Part shown: positions 28,044-36,301 of the stretch, one piece after another | Layout: every line of letters begins with the position of its first letter | Position numbering within the stretch: the stretch's first letter is position 1 | The notes under the pieces: model-generated | Told to the model about the DNA's origin: nothing | Seen by the model: the letters and a program-made list of their open reading frames with translations, nothing else | Databases searched by the model: none | Translations under genes and position numbers: made by a program | Origin: Mesorhizobium sp. B2-7-2 | GTDB taxonomy: Bacteria; Pseudomonadota; Alphaproteobacteria; Rhizobiales; Rhizobiaceae | NCBI RefSeq assembly: GCF_006440775.1 | Contig: NZ_VFTZ01000006.1 | Location: 62,001-126,000, forward strand | Direction of reading: 5' to 3' | Length of the DNA stretch: 64,000 nucleotides

Positions 28044-28667
28044 ATGCGGATTCGTTTTGTATTTCTCGCCGCCCTTTTGCTCTCCGGCACGGCTTTGCCT
28101 GCAGGGGCGGAAACGGTGCCAGGCGCGCTGCCGCCAGATGCCGCGCCACCGCCCGCCGCCACGCCGCCGCCGGCCGCTCCGACCAGGCAGGGCCGCCTCG
28201 ACCAGCTCTTCGCCGAGCTGAAGCGCGAGCGCAATGAAAAGGCTGCCGAGCGCATCGCCGGCCGCATCTGGAACGAGTGGAACCAGTCGGGCAGCGCCTC
28301 GATCGACCTGATGATGCAATGGGCGCAAAAGGCGACGGAAGACCAGAAATTCGACGTCGCCCTCGACTTCCTCGACCAGGTCGTGACCTTGCAGCCCGAC
28401 TATGCCGAAGGCTGGAACCGCCGCGCCACCGTCCATTTCATGATGAAGAATTACGGGAAGTCGATGGCCGACATCGACCGTACCCTGGAGCTCGAGCCGC
28501 GCCATTTCGGCGCGCTCTCTGGCCTCGCCCAGATCATGGCCGAGACCGGCCACAAGCAGTCGGCGCTGGAGGCCTGGCAAAAGGTGCTGGCGATCTACCC
28601 GATGATGCGCAGCGCCCAGAACCAGGTCTCGACGCTCTCGGAAGAGCTGGCCGGCGAGGGAATTTAG
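28044..28667 (+). CDS. TPR-containing exported protein
   Basis: A 207-residue protein with signal peptide MRIRFVFLAALLLSGTALPA GAE. A Pro/Ala-rich linker (about 30-52: ALPPDAAPPPAATPPPAAPT) is followed by RLDQLFAELKRERNEKAAER and at least two tetratricopeptide repeats, including FLDQVVTLQPDYAEGWNRRA (about 110-130) and YGKSMADIDRTLELEPRHFG (about 140-160). It should act in the periplasm as a binding scaffold. No partner is indicated; 68 bp of hairpin-forming repeat DNA separates it from the next gene. Confidence 0.85.
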   Translation: MRIRFVFLAALLLSGTALPAGAETVPGALPPDAAPPPAATPPPAAPTRQGRLDQLFAELKRERNEKAAERIAGRIWNEWNQSGSASIDLMMQWAQKATEDQKFDVALDFLDQVVTLQPDYAEGWNRRATVHFMMKNYGKSMADIDRTLELEPRHFGALSGLAQIMAETGHKQSALEAWQKVLAIYPMMRSAQNQVSTLSEELAGEGI

Positions 28668-28668
28668 G

Positions 28669-28735
28669 CAGTAGGCAATAGGAAAGAGAGCAACCTACTG
28701 CCTATTGCCTACTCCCCTACTCCCCTACTCCCCTC
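28669..28735. repeat. Mosaic short-unit hairpin repeat
   Basis: GCAGTAGGCAATAGG (28669-28683) is mirrored by CCTACTGCCTATTGCCTACT, followed by three head-to-tail copies of CCCCTACT. It is built from the same type of 7-8-bp TAG-containing units as the element at 51294-51389. Confidence 0.65.
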
Positions 28736-29797
28736 ATGAACCTCATCTGCGCCGCCCTCCTCTTCCTGGTCGCTCTCCTCTTTGCCCTCGCTGGCGTCAC
28801 CCGCGCCGGTGTCTGGCTGGTCGAGCGACGCAGTCCGCCTATCGGCGCGTTCGCCGAGATCGATGGCGCGCGCATCCATTACGTCCATATCCCGGCGCCC
28901 GCCGGCGCCGAGCTGCCGCCGGTCGTCTTCATCCATGGCGCCAGCGCCAATCTCAAGGACCAGATGCTGCCGCTGAGGCCCCTGCTCGAGGGCCGCGCCG
29001 AAATGCTGTTCCTCGACCGCCCGGGGCTCGGCTGGTCGGTGCGCGGAGACAATGAGACGTTGGCGAAGCAGGCGGATACCATTGCCGCGCTGATGGACCG
29101 GCTGGGAATCCGCGACGCAGTCATCGTCGCCCATTCCTTCGGCGGCGCCATCACCACGGCCTTCGCCCGTCAGCATCCGGGAAAAACGCTTGGCCTCGTC
29201 TTCCTTTCGCCCGCCACGCATCCCTGGCCGGGCGGCGCGACCGCCTGGTACTACAACCTCACGGCCACCCCGGCGATCGGCTGGCTGTTTTCCGAAACGC
29301 TCGCCTATCCGGCCGGCATGCTGCAGATCGGCGGCGCGACGTCTTGCGTCTTTTCGCCAAACGATGTGCCGGACTCCTATGTCGACAGTGCCTCGATCCC
29401 GCTGGTGCTGCGGCCGTCCGCCTTCGGCGCCAACGCCCGCGATGTCGCCCAGCTCTACGACTATGTCCGCGCCGCCGCGCCTGCTTACCGCAAGATCAAG
29501 GCGCCGACCGTCGTCATCTCGGGCGATCGCGACAAGGTGGTCTATGCGACAATCCATTCCATCGGCCTGGAACGCGACATTCCCGGCGCCGAGCTGGTCT
29601 GGATCCACAATCTCGGCCACAAGCCGGACTGGATCGCGCCCGATCTCGTGGTCGGCGCGATCCAGAAAGTCGCGGGCAAGGATGTCGATCTTCAAGCGAT
29701 GGCCAGGATGGTGGAAGTGCGGATTGCCGGCGACGCGCATGGCGTGGGCAAATGTCCCACTCTCGAGCAGCCGCAACCGGAACTCGCGCCGACCTGA
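28736..29797 (+). CDS. Alpha/beta hydrolase, membrane-anchored
   Basis: A 353-residue alpha/beta hydrolase. An N-terminal hydrophobic segment (LICAALLFLVALLFALAGVT, about 3-22) is an anchor or uncleaved signal. Then VVFIHGASANLKDQMLPLRP (oxyanion), DRPGLGWSVRGDN, nucleophile elbow IVAHSFGGAITTAFARQHPG (Ser about 138), acid residue ISGDRDKVVYAT (about 265) and His in WIHNLGHKPDWIAPDLV. Substrate unknown. Closely spaced with the downstream hypothetical gene (3 bp to its earliest start). Confidence 0.88.
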   Translation: MNLICAALLFLVALLFALAGVTRAGVWLVERRSPPIGAFAEIDGARIHYVHIPAPAGAELPPVVFIHGASANLKDQMLPLRPLLEGRAEMLFLDRPGLGWSVRGDNETLAKQADTIAALMDRLGIRDAVIVAHSFGGAITTAFARQHPGKTLGLVFLSPATHPWPGGATAWYYNLTATPAIGWLFSETLAYPAGMLQIGGATSCVFSPNDVPDSYVDSASIPLVLRPSAFGANARDVAQLYDYVRAAAPAYRKIKAPTVVISGDRDKVVYATIHSIGLERDIPGAELVWIHNLGHKPDWIAPDLVVGAIQKVAGKDVDLQAMARMVEVRIAGDAHGVGKCPTLEQPQPELAPT

Positions 29798-29848
29798 CAG
29801 ATGTCATCCAAGCGGACCGGCGCACAGAGCCACCGGGATCAACCTGGC

Positions 29849-30328
29849 ATGTACGTCCTGAAACACGGCATAAAGAGAAATCCGGAAAAGCGATGGGGAC
29901 TGCCGGACCGTATCTTCTTCGGTCACGGCGCGTGTGCCATTCTGGCCGGGGTTTTTCTGAAAAACCCTCCCTTTGAGGGATTTTATGGCGAGCGCATTGT
30001 CCCGGCCGACGATTTTGCGGGCAACCATATCTACGTGACGAACGGCGTCATCGCTTTCGACTATCACGGCTATTCCTGCCGTCGGCGGCTCCTCGAACAT
30101 CACGAAAAAGGCTGGGCGTCGTACAGTCCCGGCTGGCATTGCACGATCACGAAGGTCGATTTCGATCTGCTCGACACGGTCGAACTGAACCGGCGGAAGA
30201 TACTGGGGCCGGATCAGTATCTATACGACCCAGTTCCACGCGTATTCCGGTTTCTTCAGCGCTTGGACCATCCCAAAGCCGCAGCCAAAGCGCGCGCGAT
30301 TGCCGCGCGCGTTGACGCGTCTTCATAG
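29849..30328 (+). CDS. Conserved protein of unknown function
   Basis: About 159 residues from ATG 29849 (175 from ATG 29801). The recognisable blocks are LPDRIFFGHGACAILAGVFL, GNHIYVTNGVIAFDYHGYSC RRRLLEHHEKGW, SPGWHCTITKVDFDLLDTVE and DQYLYDPVPRVFRFLQRLD. The paired FDYHGYS and LLEHH motifs recur in a family I have seen in rhizobia and Burkholderia but cannot name. No signal peptide or membrane helix is convincing. Neither start has a clear ribosome site, and translation may be coupled to the upstream hydrolase. Confidence 0.65.
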   Translation: MYVLKHGIKRNPEKRWGLPDRIFFGHGACAILAGVFLKNPPFEGFYGERIVPADDFAGNHIYVTNGVIAFDYHGYSCRRRLLEHHEKGWASYSPGWHCTITKVDFDLLDTVELNRRKILGPDQYLYDPVPRVFRFLQRLDHPKAAAKARAIAARVDASS

Positions 30329-30355
30329 AGCGATTCCTGAGAAGTCGACTATGCC

Positions 30356-31783
30356 CTAATGGGTCTCCGACCCCACATAGGCAATCCGCAGCATATTGGT
30401 CGAGCCCGGCGTCCGCAGCGGCACGCCGGCCGTGATGATGACACGGTCGCCCGGCTTGCCGAAGCCTTCTTCCAGCGCGATGCGGCAGGCCCGGTCGACC
30501 ATGTCGTCCAGGTCGGTAGCATCCGGCGAGACGACGCAATGCGTGCCCCACAAGAGCGACAGCCGGCGCGCCGTGTTGACGATCGGCGACAGCGCCACGA
30601 TCGGCACCTGCGGGCGCTCGCGCGCGGCGCGCAGGCCGGTGGTGCCCGACGCGGTGTAGGAGATGATCGCCGACAGTTTCAGCGTCTCGGCGATCTCGCG
30701 CGCGGCCAGCGAGATGGCGTCGGCGCCGGTGGCTTCCGGCTCCGAGCGCTGCGCATTGATGATGCCGGCATAGGTCGGGTCGGTTTCGACCTTGGTGGCG
30801 ATGCGGTTCATCATGGCGACCGCCTCGACCGGATAGGCACCGGCCGCCGATTCGGCCGAAAGCATGATCGCGTCCGCGCCTTCGAAGACAGCGATCGACA
30901 CGTCGGAAACCTCGGCCCGGGTAGGCACGGGCGCGGTGATCATCGATTCCAGCATCTGCGTGGCGATCACCACCGGCTTGCCGGCGCGGCGCGCCGCTCG
31001 CGTGATCTGCTTCTGGATGCCAGGCACTGCTTCCAGTGGCATCTCGACGCCGAGATCGCCGCGGGCGACCATCAGCGCGTCGGAGAGCTCGATGATTTCG
31101 GGGAGCCGCGCCACTGCCTGCGGCTTCTCGATCTTGGCCATGATCAGCGCGCGGCCGCGCGCGATCTTGCGGGCCTCAGCCAGGTCCTCCGGCCGCTGCA
31201 CGAAGGACAGCGCCACCCAGTCGACGCCGGTGGCAAGCACCGCGTCGAGATCGGCACGGTCCTTCTCAGTCAGCGCGCCGACCGGCAGGTCGGTGTCGGG
31301 CAGGCTGACGCCCTTCTTGTCGGAAATGCCCGAGCCGGCGACAACCGTGCAGGTGATCGACTTGCCGTCGCTCTTCAGCGCCTTCAGCTCCAGCTTGCCG
31401 TCGTCGATCAAAAGACGGTGACCGGCCTCGACCGAGCTCAGGATTTCGGGATGCGGCAGATATACCCGCTTCGACGTGCCGGCTTCGGGATTGTCGTCGA
31501 GCGTGAAAGTCTGGCCGACAGCCAGCGCTTCCTTGACGTTGGCGAACTTGCCGACCCTGAGCTTCGGGCCCTGCAGGTCGGCCAGGATGCCGATCGGTCG
31601 GCCGACGGCCGCTTCGACGGCGCGGATGCGGCCGACCAGCGTGCGCATCAGCTCGTGGTCGGTATGGCTCATATTGATGCGGAAGACATCGGCGCCCGCT
31701 TCGAAGAGCTTTCTCAGCATCTCCTCGGAAGAGGAAGCCGGACCGATGGTGGCGAGGATCTTGACCTTGCGGCTGCGTCTCAT
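30356..31783 (-). CDS. pyk: Pyruvate kinase
   Basis: A 475-residue pyruvate kinase, making pyruvate and ATP from phosphoenolpyruvate. MRRSRKVKILATIGPASSSE starts the barrel domain; the active-site signature DALMVARGDLGVEMPLEAVP includes the Mg-binding residues, followed by VVIATQMLESMITAPVPTRA. The B domain lies about 70-165. C-terminal effector domain from about 350. The gene overlaps the upstream DUF1036 gene by 4 bp (ATGA), so the two are translationally coupled. Confidence 0.97.
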   Translation of the reverse strand: MRRSRKVKILATIGPASSSEEMLRKLFEAGADVFRINMSHTDHELMRTLVGRIRAVEAAVGRPIGILADLQGPKLRVGKFANVKEALAVGQTFTLDDNPEAGTSKRVYLPHPEILSSVEAGHRLLIDDGKLELKALKSDGKSITCTVVAGSGISDKKGVSLPDTDLPVGALTEKDRADLDAVLATGVDWVALSFVQRPEDLAEARKIARGRALIMAKIEKPQAVARLPEIIELSDALMVARGDLGVEMPLEAVPGIQKQITRAARRAGKPVVIATQMLESMITAPVPTRAEVSDVSIAVFEGADAIMLSAESAAGAYPVEAVAMMNRIATKVETDPTYAGIINAQRSEPEATGADAISLAAREIAETLKLSAIISYTASGTTGLRAARERPQVPIVALSPIVNTARRLSLLWGTHCVVSPDATDLDDMVDRACRIALEEGFGKPGDRVIITAGVPLRTPGSTNMLRIAYVGSETH

Positions 31784-32265
31784 TGACTGTTTGTTCCCGG
31801 AGCGGGGGTCGCTGGCGCGCCTCCCGTTGCGGGCTCGTCGGTCAGCTGGACCATCCAGCTGGCCTGCTCGCCCGTGTCATATTCCTGAAATCCGGCGCGT
31901 TGGAAGCCCCGGGCGACGCAATCATTCACGCCGGCTATCTTGAACTCTTTTTCGGCGACGCACATGTTGATCGGGCCGTCCCAGCGCCCGCCACGTTCGG
32001 CGTCTTCTGCATAAAGATAGTAAAACCTTGATGACAGCGGACCCTCGATCAGCGTCTTGCAGGTCGATCCTTCGATGTGCCACCAGCCCTCGGTGATCCA
32101 GCCGGCCTTGGCGCGATAGCCGATGCCGACGCCCACCAGATTTTGCGTCGCGTTGCAAACGCGGAAGTCGGCCCGGGCCGGCGAGGTCGCGGCTATCGCG
32201 AAAAATCCCGCGCCGACGATCAGCAACGGCACGGCCAGGCGCTTGCGCAACCGGCCGGCAAAACC
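31780..32265 (-). CDS. DUF1036 exported protein
   Basis: A 161-residue secreted protein. After a basic start (MGFAGRLRKRL) comes the signal AVPLLIVGAGFFAIAATSPA RAD. The mature part FRVCNATQNLVGVGIGYRAK AGWITEGWWHIEGSTCKTLI matches DUF1036, with four cysteines that could pair. It ends in a flexible Pro/Ala tail. AAGGGGATC before ATG 32265 sets the start. It precedes pyk in the same transcript, an association common in rhizobia; the reason is not known. Confidence 0.88.
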   Translation of the reverse strand, partial: GFAGRLRKRLAVPLLIVGAGFFAIAATSPARADFRVCNATQNLVGVGIGYRAKAGWITEGWWHIEGSTCKTLIEGPLSSRFYYLYAEDAERGGRWDGPINMCVAEKEFKIAGVNDCVARGFQRAGFQEYDTGEQASWMVQLTDEPATGGAPATPAPGTNSQ

Positions 32266-32503
32266 CATCGCAGATCCCCTTGCGAACCACATTTGCATCT
32301 CTCGAAGCCCTTTTCAGCAAACTCCGGGCGCATGTCAACGCGCCGTTTTGTTCAATTCCAATCGATTTAGAAGGGCCCGTCGCGCAAATTCTCCCTCGGT
32401 CGGGGATTTTTTGCGGAAACCTTGGCCAAACAACGGCATTGCGCCGGCGTCCTCTTCGTGGAATGACGATAACACATCGCAGCCGCCATCCCCTTTTCAG
32501 CCG

Positions 32504-33301
32504 ATGACCCGATCCACAGTTTTCATGCCGTTCGACATAGTCGAGGGCGACCGCAAGAAAGGCGTCGTGCTTCTCGCCGACCACGCCCGCCGCGATCTCC
32601 CCGACGAATATGGCAGTCTCGGCTTGCCGGCGTCCGAATTCGACCGTCACATCGCCTATGACATCGGCGTCGAGACGGTGACGCGCGAGCTCGCCGCTGC
32701 GCTTGACGTGCCGGCGGTGCTTGCCGGCTTCTCGCGGCTGCTGATCGACCCCAACCGGGGCGAGGACGACCCGACCATGATCCGCCAGCTCTATGACGGC
32801 ACCGTGGTGCCGGGAAACTATCCGATTGCCCGGGAGGAGCGCGAGCGGCGGCTCGATCGTTTCTACCGGCCCTATCACGACGCCGTCGGGGCGATGATTG
32901 CCTCCGTCGCCCATGCTTCGGGCAAGGCGCCGTTCATCCTCTCCGTGCATTCCTTCACGCCGGCGATGCAGGGTTTTGTCCGCCCCTGGCATGTCGGCGT
33001 CCTGTGGGACCGAGACGACCGCGTGGCGCGGCCGCTGATCGACATGCTGGCCGAGGACAAGTCCCTCGTCGTCGGCGACAACGAACCCTATGACGGCGCG
33101 CTGCGCGGCGACACCATGTTCCGCCATGCCATCGTCAACGGCTATGCGCATGCGCTGATCGAGATCCGTCAGGACCTGATCGCCGACCGCGCCGGCGCCT
33201 TGACCTGGGCCGAACGCCTGGCGCCGATCGTTGACGCCATCGACCGGCGCCCCGATATACATCAGGTGAAGATGTTCGGTTCGCGCACGGGACCGGTGTG
33301 A
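32504..33301 (+). CDS. N-formylglutamate amidohydrolase
   Basis: A 265-residue member of the N-formylglutamate amidohydrolase family (zinc-dependent, related to peptidoglycan amidase fold). Visible blocks: VLLADHARRDLPDEYGSLGL (metal His), DPNRGEDDPTMIRQLYDGTV, ILSVHSFTPAMQG (His) and HALIEIRQDLI (Glu/Asp ligand). In histidine use it hydrolyses N-formyl-L-glutamate, but no hut genes are nearby, so the natural substrate is open. It precedes the DUF1244 gene by 27 bp and is probably cotranscribed. Confidence 0.88.
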   Translation: MTRSTVFMPFDIVEGDRKKGVVLLADHARRDLPDEYGSLGLPASEFDRHIAYDIGVETVTRELAAALDVPAVLAGFSRLLIDPNRGEDDPTMIRQLYDGTVVPGNYPIAREERERRLDRFYRPYHDAVGAMIASVAHASGKAPFILSVHSFTPAMQGFVRPWHVGVLWDRDDRVARPLIDMLAEDKSLVVGDNEPYDGALRGDTMFRHAIVNGYAHALIEIRQDLIADRAGALTWAERLAPIVDAIDRRPDIHQVKMFGSRTGPV

Positions 33302-33328
33302 CGAGACCGATAGGCCGGGAGTTCCCCA

Positions 33329-33637
33329 ATGACCGAACTCAGCGACGACCAGAAACGCGATTTCGAGGCAGCCGCCTTCCGTCGGCTGGTGACGCATCTG
33401 CGCGAACGCGGCGATGTCCAGAACATCGACCTGATGAACCTCGCCGGCTTCTGCCGCAACTGCCTGTCCAACTGGTATCGCGAAGCCGCCGAGGCCGAAG
33501 GTGTGGCGTTGTCGAAGGACGAGTCGCGCGAGATTATCTACGGCATGCCTTATGCCGAATGGCAGGCGCTCAACCAGACTGAGGCATCGGAAGCCAAGAA
33601 GGCCGAGTTCGAGGCGCGGCGGCCGAAGGATCACTAA
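33329..33637 (+). CDS. DUF1244 family protein
   Basis: A 102-residue protein. EAAAFRRLVTHLRERGDVQNI DLMN, then LAGFCRNCLSNWYREAAEAE and MPYAEWQALNQTEASEAKKA match DUF1244 closely; FCRNC is a conserved CxxC-like pair and MPY-EW the C-terminal signature. The family is all-helical with no known activity. Probably cotranscribed with the upstream amidohydrolase; it is commonly found in that position in rhizobia as far as I recall. Confidence 0.9.
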   Translation: MTELSDDQKRDFEAAAFRRLVTHLRERGDVQNIDLMNLAGFCRNCLSNWYREAAEAEGVALSKDESREIIYGMPYAEWQALNQTEASEAKKAEFEARRPKDH

Positions 33638-33668
33638 GCAGCCTTGTATGGCTCGTCCCTGCGGCTTC

Positions 33669-33879
33669 GTCATTCTAGGGCGGAGCAAGGAGCGAAGCGA
33701 CGCGCGCAGACCCTGGAATCCATTCCGTGACGCCTGCCGAAGAATGCTGCGGTCCAAAATATCATCGCAACGGCGCTGCTCGGGGACCTTCTGCACCGCT
33801 GCAACGCTCCTAAGGCACGGAATGGATCCTCGGGTCTACGCGCGTCGCTTCGCTCCTTGCTCCGCCCGTGGATGACGAA
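33669..33879. repeat. Composite extragenic palindromic repeat, full copy 1
   Basis: Left palindrome ATTCTAGGG...CCCTGGAAT, CCATTCCGTGAC core, a variable middle, CACGGAATGGATCC, and right palindrome ending GATGACGAA. It fills most of the 403-bp gap between DUF1244 and the MFS gene; the rest of the gap shows no gene. Confidence 0.78.
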
Positions 33880-34040
33880 CGGAGAGGCGTCGCAGCAATC
33901 GTCAAAGCAGCAGCCTGCCGCGAACGACGCCGACCCCCGATCGCGCCCTTGGTCCAAGCACTTCCCCACTGCGGTCCTTGACTACGAATTGAATCGATCT
34001 AATTTGCCGCGCGAACTCTTTGCATGGCGGATTTCAGACC

Positions 34041-35249
34041 ATGAGCGTGCAAACCACGATGCAGGCCGCGACGCGCGGCCGCTGGGCCGTTGCCGGTATT
34101 TTCCTCGCCAATGGTTTTCTCACCGGCAGCTGGGCGCCGCAGATCCCGGTGTTTCTTACCCGGCTCGACATCACCCGATTCACCCTCGGCCTGCTGATCC
34201 TCCTGTTCGGCGTCGGCGCCGTCATCGCCATGACCTGGTGCGGCCATCTGATCTCCCGGCACGGCTCGCGCAGCGTGACGCGCTGGTTCGGTGTCTGCGG
34301 CAGCTTCGGCCTGCTGATCGTGGCGCTCGCGCCCAACGTTCCGCTGGCGGCGATTGCCATGCTCGTCTTCGGCGGCTCGATCGGCGGCATGGATGTCGCC
34401 ATGAACTCCAACGCCGTCGTGGTGGAAAGGCGGCTTTCGCGCGCGATCATGTCGTCGTCGCACGGCTTCTGGAGCCTCGGCGGCTTCGCCGGCGGCGCGC
34501 TCGGCGGCTACTCGATCCAGAATTGCGGCTATCTTGCCCATGCTGTCGCGGTGACGATGATCGCCTTTGCCGTCATCACGTTTGCCATTCGCCATCTCAT
34601 TGCCGAGGACCGGCCGCAGGCGGTCGAGCACCAGAGATTCACGCTGCCGCGGCACATGGCCGTCTATCTGGTCGGGCTGATGGCGCTGCTCACCATGATC
34701 TCGGAGGGCGCGGTGCTCGACTGGGCGGCGCTCTTCCTGCATCAGGAACTGGGCGCCGATCTCGCGGTCGCCGGGCTGGCCTATGCCGCCTTCTCCGGGG
34801 TCATGGCGCTGATGCGTTTCCTGGGCGACGGCGTGCGCAACCGCTTCGGCGCGGTGGCGACCTTGCGCGGCTCCGCGCTCGTCGCCGCCGCCGGCATGCT
34901 GGTCGCCGGCCTCTCGCCCTCGCCTTACCTTGCCATCGCCGCCTTTGCTTTCTGCGGCTTCGGCATCGCCAACATGGTGCCGATCATCTTTTCGGCCGGC
35001 GGCAACCAGGAAGGCATGTCGTCCGGCACCGGCATGAGCGTCGTCACCACCATGGGCTATTCCGGCATATTGGTGGCGCCGTCGGCAATCGGCTTCGTCG
35101 CCGAGCATTCGAGCTTCGGTCCGATCTTCGTCGCGCTTTCCGGATTCTTGGTCATCGTCCTCTTGATGGCCGGCCTCGCTCACCGGGCCGAATTCGCGCC
35201 TGAGCCGGATGACTTCAGGTCGGATCGACCTGAAGTCATCCGGCTCTAA
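34041..35249 (+). CDS. MFS transporter (YbjJ/fucose-permease-like)
   Basis: A 402-residue inner-membrane transporter with about 12 helices. WAVAGIFLANGFLTGSWAPQ IPVFLTRLDI (helix 1 and the first loop) and VFGGSIGGMDVAMNSNAVVV ERR (helix 4 and the conserved DVAMN motif) place it in the YbjJ branch related to fucose/sugar permeases. Substrate not evident. ATG 34041 is preferred to TTG 34020. The final 15 codons (EPDDFRSDRPEVIRL) are encoded within a perfect 20-bp inverted repeat, so the C-terminus may have been reshaped by a repeat insertion. Confidence 0.85.
   Translation: MSVQTTMQAATRGRWAVAGIFLANGFLTGSWAPQIPVFLTRLDITRFTLGLLILLFGVGAVIAMTWCGHLISRHGSRSVTRWFGVCGSFGLLIVALAPNVPLAAIAMLVFGGSIGGMDVAMNSNAVVVERRLSRAIMSSSHGFWSLGGFAGGALGGYSIQNCGYLAHAVAVTMIAFAVITFAIRHLIAEDRPQAVEHQRFTLPRHMAVYLVGLMALLTMISEGAVLDWAALFLHQELGADLAVAGLAYAAFSGVMALMRFLGDGVRNRFGAVATLRGSALVAAAGMLVAGLSPSPYLAIAAFAFCGFGIANMVPIIFSAGGNQEGMSSGTGMSVVTTMGYSGILVAPSAIGFVAEHSSFGPIFVALSGFLVIVLLMAGLAHRAEFAPEPDDFRSDRPEVIRL
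35202..35246. repeat. Perfect 20-bp inverted repeat spanning the MFS stop
   Basis: GAGCCGGATGACTTCAGGTC (35202-35221) is the exact reverse complement of GACCTGAAGTCATCCGGCTC (35227-35246), with the 5-base loop GGATC. The MFS stop codon TAA (35247-35249) follows directly. No T run follows, so it is not a classical terminator. Confidence 0.9.
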
Positions 35250-35261
35250 GATCAGACAAAT

Positions 35262-35312
35262 AGAGCATGATGTCGTCCGAAAACCGCTTCACACTTTTCG
35301 GCATCATGCTCT
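35262..35312. repeat. GAGCATGAT extragenic palindrome
   Basis: AGAGCATGATG pairs with CATCATGCTCT; the interior CGAAAACCGCTTCACACTTT is typical of a rhizobial extragenic palindrome. Two related copies stand in tandem at 56246-56395. The last bases overlap the LysR stop codon. Confidence 0.8.
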
Positions 35313-36204
35313 AACCGATCCCAGCCGAATAACGCCTCAACTCCTCATGCAGGAAGTCCGCCACGCGGCGGATGCGCATGCTGGTGCGCACGTCTCGATG
35401 CATGGCAAGCCAGACCGGCAGAACCGGCAGAGGCACGTCGGGCAACAGCTTTTCCAGGTCCGGATCGCGGTCGGCCAGCGGCTCCTGGCCGATGCCGATG
35501 CCGTTGCCGGTCCGCACCGCTTCCCACAACACGATCTGGTTATCGGTCCTGAAGCGGAAATGGCTGCGGCCGACCGGGATGCCGGACGCAGTGAAACCGC
35601 GAATGATCTCGTCGCTGCGGTCGAAGCCGACCAAGGCGTGATCCACGAGGTCGGCGGCGTTTTCCGGGCGGCCGCGCCGCTCGAGATAGCAGCTGGCGGC
35701 ACATAGGCACAGTGGAATGTCGGTGACTTTGCGCGCCACCAACTCGTTTTGCGCCGGCCTGACCATGCGGATGGCGATATCGGCATCGCGGCGCAACAGG
35801 TTCTCGACCTGGTTCGAGGCGACGATCTCGACCTCGATGCCCGGCTCCTCCTCGCCGAGACGCGCCATCATGCTGGGTAGCACGAAGGCCGCGACAACCT
35901 CCGAGGCGGCGACGCGCACCGTGCCCTCGATCGCTTCGACCGAACCCAGCGCCAGCAACGAGAACGCGTTGGCCTGCTCGCTGACCGCCCGGCCGCGCTC
36001 GCAGAGCGTGCTGCCCGCCTCGGTCAGCTCGTAGCCGCGCCGCCCGCGCCGGAACAGCGTGACGCCCAGCGCCTGCTCGAGCTCGGCGATGTGACGGCCG
36101 AGCGTCGGCTGGCTGGCCGCGAGCCTGCGCGCCGCGCCCGAAAGACTGCCGGTCTCGGCGACCGCGACAAAACTCTTGATCAGGTTCCAGTCGAATTCCT
36201 TCAT
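35311..36204 (-). CDS. LysR family transcriptional regulator
   Basis: A 297-residue LysR regulator. The winged HTH (1-60, MKEFDWNLIKSFVAVAETGS ... SGAARRLAASQPTLGRHIAE LEQALG) binds DNA; the substrate-binding domain covers about 90-290. The recognition helix is QPTLGRHIAELEQALG. It is divergent from an epimerase-type gene with a 97-bp intergenic region, so that gene is its probable target. The stop codon lies in a GAGCATGAT repeat. Confidence 0.93.
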   Translation of the reverse strand: MKEFDWNLIKSFVAVAETGSLSGAARRLAASQPTLGRHIAELEQALGVTLFRRGRRGYELTEAGSTLCERGRAVSEQANAFSLLALGSVEAIEGTVRVAASEVVAAFVLPSMMARLGEEEPGIEVEIVASNQVENLLRRDADIAIRMVRPAQNELVARKVTDIPLCLCAASCYLERRGRPENAADLVDHALVGFDRSDEIIRGFTASGIPVGRSHFRFRTDNQIVLWEAVRTGNGIGIGQEPLADRDPDLEKLLPDVPLPVLPVWLAMHRDVRTSMRIRRVADFLHEELRRYSAGIG

Positions 36205-36301
36205 TCATTTTTGAATAACAGATCGCCAATCACAGTCAATTTCAATTCACTGGCGAAGGCATCAGATTGGTCGGGCAAACGCAAAACAACGGAGAGAACA
36301 A

